Notes: generated by a model from the letters alone, not told the origin. Counted from the stretch's first letter, positions 12,694 through 27,300 are shown. The stretch: DNA of 64,000 nucleotides from Phallusia fumigata (GCA_008931825.1 QXVZ01009246.1:1-64000), one strand, 5' to 3'. Translations and numbers: made by a program.

Positions 12694-12701
12694 TCGCAAT
12701 C

Positions 12702-14897
12702 ACCCAACTGACCTTAATTATTACAGCGCGTATGACATACCAGTCAATCGACATGTTTGTTGCCCATTGGTTTTGGAGTATTTATTGTGCGTGTATAAAA
12801 TTATACACTGTATCAATAATCATGTTTTACTTTTTTATGTTATCTTTCGCTAATGCAGGGGTACACAACTTTTTTGCTATTGCCTGTTACTAAAATGTTA
12901 TCCTTGGTCACGAATGCAACGTAATGACGTAACATTCCAAGCCCAAAACTGTGTGTAGGTTGTTTTGCCACCTTATTATCAGTGAAAGTTGTTGTAAAGC
13001 TAACTAATTTCTAAAAGTCCAATAGATATCAGTTTTTTATTGACTTACTTCCTCTTACATGCTTTTTTTCATCAAGCTAAAGAGTTTTTTCATCAATGCG
13101 CGGTCTAACCCGGATCTTCGCGCAACCTGGATGAATTTGTCGGTTGAATCGAATATATTACATATTTTCCAAGTTTTACTGTGTATTGCTTCGAACCGGT
13201 TGTTCTGGTCAGATTGAGATCTCAATCTTTTTTTCTTGTACTGACCCTGAACAGAGTCATAGAAATCATGCATAGACTTGCTTTCTATAGACTTTGCCCC
13301 TGAACAGCTGGATTACTTGAGAACATATCTCCCTTATTAGACAAAAATTGAAACGAGTTTACTTCACAGACAATAATGCAGCATTTCAGTCTGACGCAAC
13401 GACATCATTTATCAACACTGTTTAATACATATGTGTGCCAAAATTTTTATTTTGTGGTATTCCGTGTAAATTGCACAATTTTTTCTTATCTTTCCCCAAA
13501 CACTAATCCTTGTTCTAGCGACTCCCTAAAATAGCATAGCCTGCGCATCAGGGGGCAAACTGGCTCTTGTAGCAACGCGTTTTGGTTGGTCTACTTTCAG
13601 TGTTATTTAGCATAGGGGTCAGATCGCGTAATTTCTAGTTAACCAACATTGTCAAATACGCAACACTCTCACGTTAAGAACTACTGATTTTAAATGTTTG
13701 TGTATTACCAATGATACTACACAATTACGTACTACTTTGCAAAATGCAATACATTTAAGGCAGTTGCCAAGTAAGACAACATGTTTAAATCATAAAATTA
13801 AATCAAGATAAATTTGAGCAGAAATTAAATCAGACCATAAATAAAATTACAGCTGTATGTACCGTTAACAGCACAGTTGTCAAAAAGTCTGAAATGCTTC
13901 AACAATTTTTAAAACGTGTTGTATTTTTTAATCTGTAACTATTTTAAAAAATGTTTAAACATTCATTCCATAATATTTTTGTAGTAGGATTATCCATAGA
14001 TACATGACGCTCTAAAACCAGTGAGGCGGAACAGTCAACACACCGCGAGTCCGCGACGAAGTTCGTGTTTATGTACAAGACCTGGACTGGTGGACTGGTG
14101 GACTGGTTGCAAGGGTTAGTGTTTAACGTTTGGCAGGTTGGACTAGGTTCTAGAGGCAGGGTTGCTTTATGTCGACGAGTTGCCAACTATGGTGTTGATA
14201 TATACGAAAAACGATTCTCATTTCGCGAGACAAGTTCTAGGGTTCCTCGATTTAGAATTTTTGAGAAACGAGAAATTTAAAATTTAATTTTCGTGAATCT
14301 CCAAATTCACGCTACTATTTTTAAACCAGCTAGTGACCCTCAACTATCGTCGTAAAAACCTAAAATAATTTTTACACATAGAAAACTCACTTCTGGCTTT
14401 TTTAACAGTTAAATATGGGAGTGAAAATTAGATCACAGAATGCCGTACTAACCATACACAAATAACAAAATCAATATTGCAAAAGCAGTCCTAGGGTTTG
14501 GCCTGGAACCTGCAGATTAGAAAATTTCCAGAAACACATTGTCTATTATTGATTTTATTTTACCCACTTATAGCAGCAGTACCTTGCAAGTAAATTAGAT
14601 TTTACCTCTGGAGTCCTCTTGTTGTGGAATTTTACCCATTGGTTGTGCATTTATTTACTCATTGTTTACACATAAACCTAGGCATCACACCAACTTTAAA
14701 GATTGGCAACAAACAAACACCAGGGTCACAACAGCTGCTTAAGGAAGTAGTACAGGCCATATGGTGGTATGTTGTTTTATAATCAGTGTTTAGGGCACAG
14801 TGGGCGGGGGTTGGTTCTAGTGGGTGTGTGACAAAAAATGAGAGTAGTAACTTCAGGCGGAAAACAATGTTTTTAGGCATGTGGTGTTGACAGTGGA
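12702..14897. other. Intergenic upstream of the foldback element
   Basis: Apart from the possible exon at 13055-13310 there is nothing I can assign. The stretch is AT-rich with short unconvincing open frames. Confidence 0.4.
13055..13310 (-). CDS. Possible terminal exon, unknown protein
   Basis: On the minus strand an open frame follows an acceptor-like ttcag near 13310 and runs to a TAA at 13055. It encodes about 85 residues, hydrophilic and basic, including KSIESKSMHDFYDSVQGQYK and ending RALMKKLFSLMKKSM. An ATG lies at 13273-13271. The composition (Arg, Lys, Gln, Trp in a helical pattern) looks more protein-like than the surrounding chance frames, but I do not recognise the family and found no upstream partner exon. 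It could be the tail of a decayed transposon gene. Confidence 0.25.
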
Positions 14898-14906
14898 CTG
14901 GTAGAG

Positions 14907-15161
14907 GGGTGTATGTAAAAACCGCCTGACCACTGTGGCTGTTATGGCCAGCCTGCAAATACTGCACGACCGCTGTGGTCAGTCTGCATATACAGCGTGA
15001 CCGCAATGGGCAGCCTGTGAATACTGCGTGACCGCTGTGGCCAGCCTGGTAATACTGCGTGGCCGCTGTGGCCAGTCTGCATATACCGCATGGCCGCTGT
15101 GGCCAGCCTATAAATACTGTGTGACCGCTGTGGCCAGCTTAAGTGGTTTTTGCATACACCC
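14907..15161. mobile_element. Foldback/MITE element with 31-bp minisatellite core and 9-bp target duplication
   Basis: Seen: inverted ends GGGTGTATGTAAAAACC (14907-) and GGTTTTTGCATACACCC (-15161), one mismatch. The inside is about seven tandem units of 31 bp (consensus around TACTGCGTGACCGCTGTGG, then CCAGCCTG..). Perfect 9-bp direct repeats CTGGTAGAG lie immediately outside (14898-14906 and 15162-15170). Known: 9-bp target duplications are typical of Mutator-like (MULE) transposons. Inferred: a non-autonomous MULE-type foldback element, inserted recently enough to keep its duplication intact, just 175 bp upstream of the PPAR first coding exon. Confidence 0.75.
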
Positions 15162-15344
15162 CTGGTAGAGCTTGGAAGGTTGATGAAAAATGAATCGTAG
15201 TTGAACTTGGTTTAGAAAGAGTGGGCACCCCGGCTCCAGGTGCTGCTTATATCTCTTTATAATTGGTTATTTCAAAATGTTTTAGTCTGACACTTTTTAA
15301 AATCTATATGGAAACACTTTAAGGCATATAAGGTAATTTAAATA

Positions 15345-18300
15345 ATGAATCCTGTACTGGAGGACTCAACTGTAATGGAAGAGGAGCAGTCTTCTGGTGA
15401 GCAGTCTGTCACATCAAATTCCAAACGCAATCCCAAGCGAAGAAAATCGAATTTAATGGGTATGATTATGATCGATTTTTTTAGTTCAATACTAACAAAA
15501 TCTGCAGTAAACATATTTTTACAGAGAACATGTGAGGTAAAAAAACTCGTACTGTTTTTTTGTAAAAATTGTCGCCTATTTGTGCATCAGATTTAAATGT
15601 TTTTTACCCTGAGATCGATTTTGGGTTAGAAATACCTAACCTATTTGGGTTAGAAATACCTAATCCCTTTGCGGACTTTTGGACAGATTTGGGTTAAAAG
15701 ATTACCTGTCTTATCATTTGTTGGTCAGATAAACAAGATAATATAACTTCTGTGTGGCTTTGTAATAAACTTACATTCATGGGTTGGGTGCCACACAGTC
15801 CAGAGGTAACTGCAGGTCAACCTACAATTAAACTGTTGCTGGTTGTTATGGGTCCCCTTCCTGAAGGGGACACATATTGTTTTCACTCTGTTTGTTTTTG
15901 TTTTTTTTCTTTTTTTTTTCTTTTTTTTTTCTTTTTTGTCCCCTGCAGCTTGTCCATGCACTTTTGTCATGAAATGTTTGATGGATTTGGATGAAACTTT
16001 CACAGCTGGTAGATATGGTCAAGGCGGTGTGTCATGAGTTTAGTTGAACCCCATAGCCCCAGTGGTTACCCCGCTAGCCCCCTAAATGGGGCAAATAGTT
16101 AAACAGTGTCCGAATTGGATGAAATTTAGACAGTTTGTATAACATGTGATTATGGTGCAATAACTAATGTTTTTTGCCCTATAGCCCCAGCAGTTACCCC
16201 GCTAGCCCCCTAAATGGGGCAAATAGTTATACAGTGTCCAAATTGGATGAAATTTGGACAGTTTGTATTACATGTCATTATGGTGCAATATTTCATGTGT
16301 TTTACCCTACAGCCCCAGCAGTTACCCCACTAGCCCCCTAAAATGGGGCAAATTGCTAAACAATGTTCGAATTGGATGAAATTTAGCCAGTGTGTATATT
16401 ATGTCATTATGGTGAATTTGTTGCTGTGTTTACCCTATAACCCTGGCAGTTAACTAGCCTTTTAAAGTTTGTAGGTTGAGTCATAGTTACTTATATTATT
16501 AGTTCTGTGATTCATTTTCTGTTTTCAAAAAATTAAAGAAAAAATATCTGCTTCTGTTCTGTACATACATTATGGTGAACCACAATTTCTACGACTTTGC
16601 GTGTGTGGGGACCCATGCGTTTTTGCCTGCAGAAACAATCATGTTATAAAAAGCTTAAGTAACTATGGGACCCAATGCGAAATTACACGGTCAATATATA
16701 TGCATTTTTAAATAAGGTAATAGTGTATATGGAACCCCCCCATGGTGAAAGCCACCCTTCTAGTTTAATATCATAGTCAGTGGGTGTGACTCAGGAATAA
16801 GCTTCTCAGCAATTCAATAGCATGTATATTGCCCAAATGCTGCCAGTCTTTGACCCAGGCTTTGGGAAATTTTTTCATCAGGAGTTCCCAGGTGACTTTT
16901 TGGATTGGCCCCTCCCTCAAAATGGGGATTGTCCCATGGTGCGGGGTGGTTTTCAGGTTTATCAGTTTTTTTGGTGGCCCAATAAAACCCATAATGATTA
17001 AAGCACAAACAATAAAATTTAACATTTTGTTATTATAACCCCATGGAATTGGGAATAGAATGTTTAATTTTAATAATCAGCCTCTGTATGGTAATGTTCA
17101 ATGAATGATACACAGTTGATTGACCAAAACAACCTGTTTTGTTCATTGCAGTCAATTCAACTGATCTCAAAATCGCATGCAAGATATGCGGGGATATATC
17201 TTCAGGTTTTCATTATGGTGTACATGCATGTGAAGGATGCAAGGTTAGTTATTATGAAGCATCCATCTGAAAATTACAACACTTACTATTTTTCAATCAA
17301 CTATTTTTTGCATGAACAAATATATCCTATACAATATGATGGTAAATGCTCTGTCATGAGTTTCGTAAAACTTCTTTGAAAATACCTACATATGGTTTAA
17401 ATCTGACAGACAGACTATATTAGCTCAAGTTACTATTTTCAGACTAAACAGATAGTTCATTAGATTTATGGTTCTTGTATAGCTTTTCGCAATAACCTTG
17501 TTAACATCTATTTCTTTTCGTGTTTAGGGATTTTTTCGGAGAACTGTTAGACTGAAACTTGTCTACGATGAATGCAAACAAATGTGCAAAGTAGATGTTA
17601 AGAGTCGTAACAAGTGTCAATACTGCCGTTACCAAAAATGCATCAACAATGGAATGTCTCATGATGGTATGGGCATTTTTTGCATGTTTTTTTTAATGAA
17701 ATTGTTTGCATTAAAAATTTTTTTTGCCAAAACATTTTGATCTTTTTACTGCTTGTAAAATTGAAGGTTGCCGTAAAGTTGATAATTAAGGATATTTTTT
17801 ACTTTCTGCAACATAAATGTATATTTCAGAAAACATACCCTTTAAGTATATCGCGTTGTGTGGTACCAACTGGTATTTCAGAAGAATTTTTCTTACTATT
17901 TGTAAAAAACAGATAATATAATGAATCTATTGTGGTCTACATCAGATTACATTAACAGGCCCATTATTACGTTGTGCCTGCCAATGGTAAAGCACTCTTT
18001 AATAAGCTTTGAGAAAAGTGTAAAACAAAACATTTCATCCGGGTAGTAAAGTCTTCAAAATGTTTTGTACAATTACTTTGTATTATTGAGCTAAAAATAC
18101 AAGAATTTAATGCATTTTTTTTATTTAAATTACATGTAAGAAATGTACTGTAAAATTTTTGCATTTGTAACAGGACTGACTAACGTTAAATTTCATGCTT
18201 TATGTACCTAAACATAGAAAATTCATTTTTTTCACAACTTCTGTTTACTGGCAATGCAACATTTCAGTCATGTTTGTGCTATTTTTGTCCTGGGAGGAGA

Positions 18301-21300
18301 ATAATTATGCACTGTGATTGATTGATCATAATGTGTGTGTGTGCTGATGTATCGAGCCACTTATCTGTGGCAGGGTATTGCATTTTTAATATGGGTTTGT
18401 CCAGCAACTAGTGTTTAAGTTAGGATGGACAAAATTGAAATGCACTTCAACTAATGCAAAATCTTTTTTTTTAAATTTTTTAATTTTAACAAACAGATAC
18501 CGGTTACTGCATAGAATTCCATAATCCTAAACTATTTCAATTTTACAATGACAAATGCACCTGCATGGACAATCATACATTTGTAATGATTATGTTCACA
18601 TTTTTTATTGGTTTAAAAAGTGATGTGCTAATATGCATGATATACATGCTAGGTTTTGAGCTTTATGTGCAATACACTCAAAGTTTTTTCAATCACTAGT
18701 TTACAGTGCACAAAGCTGAACTACATATTTTTGTCATAAACTTGCAATTGTATTTAACAGACCCAAAAATGAAATCAACATTCCCCATTGCATATCATAC
18801 AGGCATCAGCAAAAGTAATTTGTCTATGTCTAAATCTACTGAATTTTTTTTGCAAGTTTATTTTTGACCAGTACTGCAATTGCAGGCTGTTTTGTTCTGT
18901 ATAATTAGTATTTGCATACTGCCCAGAGTTTTGTAACGGTACACAGTTGGATATCTTGAAGGTTTTTAGAACCGCCTCCTAACTGTTTATTGCTGACAAT
19001 GCAAACAAATGTAGACAGGTAGTGTTTACTGGTAGCATGGCCTCTTCTTAAAGTGCCTTATTTTATTCAACAGTAGGACTGATATGACCTTTAATGCCTT
19101 GAGCTATATCATTTTTGATCAGCAATCAAACTCCTGGTTAAAAATTAATTTTTATTGGTTTGTAAGTGACAGTATAGTATACCTTTGTGCTATTGTGACC
19201 TGGTCTGGTGCAAATGAATGAAATTTTGCATAGTCATTACTGCCTATGCTTGTGTCATCAATTGTTGTCCCCATATGGCTGTGCCATTCATTGTACTGTG
19301 ACACTGATGAAACAAAAAACAATTGAGGTGTGACGGCTGTGGCTTACCGAGTACCAGTTGGAAAGTTCATAGGCTTTCTTGATATAATATAGGTTTTCCC
19401 AGTTGTTTACCAGGTACGGTCTTGTTTGACTTTTACAACAGTGTGTTTTCAATAGCACCTTCTTAACATTCAGTGAAAAATAACACAAAAATTCATGTGG
19501 TCAATTGGAAGAGCTTGTTAAAAAAATCCTTTCTGAACAAATAATCAAATCAGGTCTTGACAAATAAACACACTGTAGGTGTGTCAACACATTACGTCCA
19601 AATTGATGTTAAATTTCTGTATTGTTTATTGTATTGGTATAAATGTGAAAGGTGTCTTGTATCAAAGACTTTTAAATCATTGCTTTCTAAAAAATTATAC
19701 CTGCCTAGGAAAACCAGTGATGAGTTGAGTCACTTTTTTTAAATCACACTTTGCTGAATCGCTTTTATAATGTATGACACCAACATTTAGGTTTTATCAG
19801 GTAGGTCAAGTATGAGATTATGCTCAATTTGATTCCAGCTGACTAACTGGTAAAAACCTCCATTTATATTCGGGTGTATTTTTACCTAACATACAAATGT
19901 TCTGTGTCTATTTACAATAATGGTTAAAATTGTTACTTCATTGGGTGGTTTAGGCAGTCCTGAAAGCAGAGCATTCAAAGCTATGGGTTGCGGCAATTTT
20001 CTAGGGCTCTTAATTACCCTTATTTACACTTATCTTAATTATACTAACATAAAGTGTCACATCTACACAACAGTTCTTTTTCTGGCATTTGATGCGCAAA
20101 ATATGTGTAAAAGCAGACAGCACAAAATGAATGTTTTCGTTTGGTTTATCATTAAAGCAGTTTCATTTTGCCAGAAAAAGTGAGCAAGATTCTTGTCATA
20201 AATTGTTAAAAGTTTAGTTGAGTGTAGACTGCGTGCTGAATGACAAAAACAATACACTAACAAGGTATAATCTCCTGAACAACATTGAGACTGCATTAAG
20301 ACCAATATTGGCAAACCTTGAACCATGGCTGCACTTGTGATACAACGAAAAGCAGTCGCAGCCATCACCCTAAATAATTCAGTGATGTTGATCTAAATAT
20401 TTGTTTACTGTCATGTACTACTCTTAATAAAATATTTAAAACGTATGTTCTGTTTATCACTGTCAAGATGTCATGGAAAATTTTATTAAAAAGGGTCAGA
20501 CTAAAAGGCTTGGAAAGCCCTGCTTTAAATTACTCTTCAACGGATAGGTAGACTCATTTCTTCCAAAGCCTATTTATTGATAACTTAATGTCAACAATTT
20601 TTTTACAGCAATCCGTTTTGGCCGGATGCCACGAATAGAAAAGCAAAGAATCATAGCTGACATTGTGAAATCCAAAATTGGCAACCCTGAATGCAGTAAA
20701 TCACAAGTTGACCACTCCAAGCTGAACAACTTGATTGAAAGCATAACAAAATCCTTTCAAGCGAAAGTGTCAATAACTAGGTCGAAAGTTCTTTTAAAAT
20801 GGGAAGAGAGGCAGATGAATCCAAGCCAGGTAATGGTTGCACCTATCCAAATTATAGTAGACTATCATTGGTTTTGTTTGATCCCTGTTGCCTTAACAGT
20901 CGCCTCACTATCTCCCATAATGGGTCCATGTGTGTCCATGAATATAAGCTGCAAAACGTTTAGCAGTATTTGATTGTGTAGCAAATATGTTTAAAGGTTT
21001 GGCCCTTTGTTCTCATTGTTATTTTAAATTTGCAATTTCTCCCAATTGATATTAACTGCAGGTTCATATTAAAAGAATTATTTAGGTATTTGGCCAAAAT
21101 AAAAACTTATCATAAGAACAACAACATATCATCATGTTTTTGTGTTGCAGGCAAGCTCTTTAACCTGTCTGGCAGATATTGCTGCTGTTTATCCTCAGCT
21201 TATTCATAAGGTGGGCAGAGAGTACTTGGAAAGTGGAGGTACATGTTTAAGCACAAAGAAATGTTGCAATTTTAATGTGGACTAGAAGATTTAACTTTTT

Positions 21301-24300
21301 GCATACTGTTATCATAATTATGTCAATCATGAAAGCATACATGCATTAAGCTGAAATCAGAAAAATTGTTCACTGGTAGCACAAGGTTTTATAATGGCTG
21401 CCAACTCTGCGAATTCCAGTGTGGTTACATGTCAATCAGGAAAATGGGGCAATTCCATACCTAACTGCTGCTAATGTTTTAGAATACTTTTGGAACAAAA
21501 TCTTTTCTACATTCAGGAAAATTTTCTTCCTGTAATTCACTTGCTGAGGTGTTGAATGTTCCGGAGCAGCCATTTCCAAATCAGTCTGCAAAATCTGAAA
21601 CAAAACCTATCAAGGCACCGTCTCTTGACATTCCAAAGCTTCCTTATTGTCCGGAGAAAATCGACCCTTTAATGTTCCCTCAACAATCGTTGGACAAGTC
21701 TTCCTATTCTGAAAACTGTCCAAAAGAAGTTGACGAAAATTTTTTAAATGTAAAAACAATGAACCAAATGCAAAACAGTCTGATTTCTGGTGTATTTGAC
21801 CAGAGTAAAATGCCTGGTCTATTGGAAATAGGCTCCTTTCCAACGCGACTGTTTCTTCAGGAAGTTCCCCTGTTTGACATTGACTCCTGGAGGCAGAACT
21901 CCAGTTTAGAGTCTTCCCCAGGGAGCAGTAGCTCATCGGGAGTGTCGGACAGCTCCCATTCATCTGACAACTTAAACCTTGAAGGCAGCAAGAACTTTAC
22001 TGAGCTGTATGAAAAATTTAAGAATGTTTTAAGGACTAACCCGGAAGTATTAAATGATGTTGACCAAGAAAAAACTGCCGCCCAAGGCTCTTTGGATTTG
22101 AGACTTACCACAGAACAAAAAATCAAGTTAATGGGAGCCTCAGAAGCATTAAAAAAGCAAATGGAGCAAAAGAAAGGAAAAGAAAATGACATGTCACAAG
22201 TAAAGGTAAAAGAGTCAGTCGGTCGCATTTTTCAGTTGGTACTCACTATTTTATGGTCCCTCTGCAAAAGGAACAAAGCTGTTTTCAAAATAATTTATTT
22301 TACACTAGTTTGTTTACAAATTTTCATCAAGAAAAAATGTCTTAATTACTTCAAAGCTTAATACATGGCAGATTGGAATCTTAAAATTTTTCACTAGTTT
22401 TTTTACCCTGGTTTGCCCATTGTCAATGATAAAGATGATGCCAAAATATGTTTGTTGTAAACAGACTTCAACAATGACAATTTTTAAAACACATGTCTTA
22501 CCTTTTTAGTTGGTTGGAAATCACATTGTGCAATGGCTTGTTAACAAGTTCCAGATGAAGTTGGTACAGATTATCTGTGAGCTCACAGAGTTTGCGAAAA
22601 CAATTCCACACTTCAGCTCCTTTTGCTTAAGTGACCAGGTAAGACTGCTTGTTGTGGGACCCCTTCATTTTTTTTGTTATTTTTTTTCTTTTTTCGCCCT
22701 GGAGCTTGTCCATGTCATTTTGCCATGAACGTGAAAGATGAAATATTCCCTGCATAATGTCCGTGCACCGTGCATGCATGAAATGTTTGTGGATAAAACT
22801 TTTCCTGTTTCAACACACCACAGACACAAAGTTTCTGTGCATGTGATGGGACGGTGACCAAAGGCTATAGTGGTTGACATGCAGCCCTCTCCAGTGGCCA
22901 AATTTTTCAACATGTTCAAATTGGATGACATTTAAACTCACTATAGTCACTGTGGTTTGTTTTTTGATTCACTTTACCCTAAAATTGGTCAAGTTTTAAA
23001 AATTTGGCGGAATTTGTTGAAATTTACACACTTTGTAAAACATGCCTTCGTGGTGCAGCAATTTCATTGTTTGACCTCATAGCCCCATCACTAACCCGCT
23101 AGCCCCTTAAATAGGTCAAATAATTAAACAATGNCGTGCACCGTGCATGCATGAAATGTTTGTGGATAAAACTTTCACAGCTGGTAGATAAGGCATGATG
23201 ATGTATCATCGGTTTCGTTTGCTCTCATTGCCCCACTGGCCCATTTAATGGGTCAAATTACTAAACAATGTCTGAATTGGCTAAAATTTGGATAGTATAT
23301 GCAATGTCATTGTGGTGCAGTAATTGCTGTGTTTTGCCTGATAGTTGTTATCCCGCTAGCCTCAAAAAAGCAAAACCTTTTTCCTGTTTCAATGCACCAC
23401 AGACACAGTTTCTGTGCATGTGATGGGAGCTTGGTGACCGAAGGGTATAGTGATTGACATGCAGCCCTCTCCAGTGGCCAAATTTTTCAACATGTTCAAA
23501 TTGGATGACATTTAAACTCGCTATAGTCACTTTGGTTTGTTTTTTGATTCACTTTACCCTAAAATTGGTCAAGTTTTAAAAATTTGGCGGAATTTGTTGA
23601 AATTTACACACTTTGTAAAACATGCCTTCGTGGTGCAGCAATTTCATTGTTTGACCTCATAGCCCCATCACTAACCCGCTAGCCCCTTAAATAGGTCAAA
23701 TGATTAAACAATGTGATCATCCCAGTACTTGTGGTGCCCATGTAGTGTTGTTATTAACTGCAACATTGAACTTGTGTGACTTAGCATTTGCTAACAACAG
23801 GGAAACAAACGGTGTTGGGTTGGCGCTGTTTCTTCTGTGAATGTTAATCGGATTCACACAAAAGGTCAATTGTGCACACTCATTTACATACCGTTTTTAA
23901 TGAAATAATATCGGTTCCAATTACCTGGTATAAACAGCAAAGATGTTCTACTTTGAACATCCCTATCAATTTCCTTCTTTGACCTTATAGCCCAAGCAAT
24001 TACCCTATTGCCCCACTAAGCTGGGTCAAGTTGTTAAACAATGCCAGAACTGGGTTTGGACTAGGTTCAGAGAGTTTGGAGAAAATGTCATTACTGTACA
24101 TTGCTGTGTTTAACCCTTTCCAAAAGTTGACCTGCAGGGCTTTGACATGTGTAGGGACCCATGCGTTTCTGCCTGCAGAAACAATCATGTCATTAAAAAC
24201 TTAGGTAACTATAGTACCACAAGTAAAATGATGTAGTGAACATATATCCTTTATAAATTGAGTGATAGTGTATATGGAATGGAATTGGGTGAAAGCCACC

Positions 24301-27300
24301 CTTTTAGTTTAAGTTTGACAGTGAGTGGGTTAATATGCGCAAGCCGAGTTTGTAAACATATGTGCAAAATTTTTTGAAAGACAGGTGTTGTCTGGCATGT
24401 TGAAGGCTCCACCCTATCAGTGTCACATTTTCAAACTATCTATTTTACTGTTCCTGCCTATTTACAAAACAGATTCCATAAAATTTGGAGGTAAATGTTG
24501 GTTTTGCAATTATCTAGTGCAGGGGTGGGCAAACTTGTTGAATGGAAGAGTCACTTGTAGAAAACCACAAACACCAGGGAGCTGCAAAATCAGTTGTTTT
24601 AAAATCTAGACAATGTGTTGTTGAAGCAATGTTACAACACAGCGGGTATAACTCCATTAATGCATGAAACAAACTTTAAATAATGCGAGGTAACAACTCT
24701 TATCAATTTGAGATATTATTATTCAGCTAGAAGAGCTACAAAAAACATGTCGGCGAGCCGCATGCGGCTCAGGGGCCGAGGTTTTTCCCCAGATCCCTTT
24801 ATTGAGCTTGACTTATGCAAATCCCCATTCTAAACAGAATTGTTATGAGCAAAAATGAGTCTATCTTTTTTTAATACAATATATTTGATTTCAGGTTGTG
24901 TTGCTAAAGTTTGGTAGCTATGAAGCACTCTTTGTGATGCTCAGTCTCTGTGTGATGGATAATGGAATATACCTGCCTGCATCCAATGTCCATGCAACTT
25001 TTGATTTCATCAAGAAGGTTGGTAACAAGCAAAAGTGCATGAAAATTAATTATCACCTACCTTTTTGCCTTTCCACTTTTCAAAAAATACCTTTTCGTTT
25101 ATTGCATGTGTACTCGATAGTTATTTGTGTAAACAGGTTTTCAGTGTGTTGTGTATAATGCCCCATCTTAACATTGCAAACTATTTTTCTTCTTTGGTAT
25201 AAAAACTCACTGAGTTTTGTAAATGTATGTGAAAAAAACACTTCCATGATAAAATATGTGGAGATGGTAGGACAGGCATTTTAGACAATAGTTGGTTTCA
25301 AAACTTGCTTTGGTGTAAAAGTAACCTTGGAACATGTTTTTTTTTATTGACATCATTTTCAAATTGTCTTTATAAACAATTGAATTGACCCCTACTGGTG
25401 CATGGGTACATGTCCCATGTTGCTAGTACCTTATGTACAAAATGTAAACTTAATGTTTATTGTCCTATTGTCTAATGGCTTCTTTTTCATGTAAGCTTGG
25501 AATCGGTGCAAAACTTATTCAGACGAAGTTCACATTTGCAGAAAAGATTGCTCTTCTTAACCTCAATGATGCTGACATGGCTCTGTTTCTTGCATCTATT
25601 ATTCTTTCTGCAGGTATTCTTTGAATTCTGGAAATGAAATCGGATCAAGACCTACCTATCATTTACAAACATTTTCTGCTTTCAGACCGTCCAGGTTTAT
25701 CAGAAAGCGCGAAAATAGAAAACATCCAACTTGATGTTTTGATGGCACTGCAGTTGCAGTTGTCATTGTCACATCCAGACAAGCCAAGGTAAAAAATTCC
25801 CAAACAATTGTTTACTTTAGTTGTCACTGCTGAACTTACCATGACACAAGATGCTTGTTGTTCAGAGAAACAATTGGTTTTTGTAATCGCTCAAGAGATT
25901 ACAAAAAATAGGAACAAAAACAACCTGTATTATTGTGTGTATAATGCACCTTGTGTAAATAGATTGACTGGGATTGTCAGGGACACAATCCAAACTTTAA
26001 CAAACCTTTTTGGGTACCAAACAATTTTCTTGCCAAAGCCACATCTTGCCCATGACCTTCAAGTTGGATCTGATAATCAATGAGGATAATCAAGTATCTG
26101 TTGTCAAATCAGTAACGTCAAAAGTATTAGAGAAAATTGAGAAAAGCTTCTATGGGTTTGATGGATTTTGGGTGAAGCAACCAAATTTTTCATCCATAAC
26201 TAACAATGTGCCAACTCTAAGGTGTTCTTTTTGGCAATGCACCAAGCGTCTGATAGAACTGCTTTGGTGCTTTGCCGAGCATGCTTGAGGTATTTTAAAG
26301 AAACAATAAAATAGCTGCTATATTTTAATGCTCTATAACTGAAATGTGTTTAATGGTACAGGCATCTCACCTTGAACTTCTTCGAATTTTAGCTAGGCAT
26401 CATTCAATGTTTAGGTCGATTTAAAAGTGACATTACAAATGATTTGGTTGGGTTTGGCAAATGTTTTTCTGCTCTCCCATGGTGCGTTTCACCTGTTGTT
26501 TTCTTGTCGTTTTTCAAAATTGTTTTTAATTTAGTTAAAAAAAAATTTTTTTCTACCTTACACTTCACTACACTACATATTTTCAGTATTTATGGGTTTA
26601 CTTCCTTAAGGGGACACATATTGTTTTTTCTCTGTTTGTTTGATTTTTTTTGTTTTTTTCTGCCATGTCCATGTCATTTTGTCATGAAGTATTTGGCGAA
26701 TTTGCATGAAACTTTAAAAGCTGGTAGATATGTTCATGAAGTTGTGCCATCTGTTTCATTTGATGCCATAGCCCCATTGGTTAGCCCCCTAAAGAGGGTC
26801 AAATTACAAAGTAATGTCCGAATTGCATGAAATTTATACAGTTTGTACAACCTGTCAGTGTGATGTATCTAATTAATAATTTGACACCATAGCCCTATGG
26901 GTTACCCTGCTAGCCCCCTAATATGGATCAAATTATTAAACGATGTCTAAATTGAATAAAATTCACACAGTNNNNNNNNNNNNNNNNNNNNNNNNNNNNN
27001 NNNNNNNNNNNNNNNNNNNNNNNNNNNNNNNNNNNNNNNNNNNNNNNNNNNNNNNNNNNNNNNNNNNNNNNNNNNNNNNNNNNNNNNNNNNNNNNNNNNN
27101 NNNNNNNNNNNNNNNNNNNNNNNNNNNNNNNNNNNNNNNNNNNNNNNNNNNNNNNNNNNNNNNNNNNNNNNNNNNNNNNNNNNNNNNNNNNNNNNNNNNN
27201 NNNNNNNNNNNNNNNNNNNNNNNNNNNNNNNNNNNNNNNNNNNNNNNNNNNNNNNNNNNNNNNNNNNNNNNNNNNNNNNNNNNNNNNNNNNNNNNNNNNN

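Noticed and set aside
14659-15006. 115-codon minus-strand frame
   Set aside because: It runs into the 31-bp minisatellite of the foldback element and shows no protein family.
15725-16037. Overlapping frames with [11 protein letters not shown] and similar peptides, recurring at 26444-26830, 28234-28482 and 53042-53230
   Set aside because: The peptide similarity comes from translating the dispersed 128-bp-monomer repeat head unit; frames differ between copies and contain poly-Phe from the poly-T tract.
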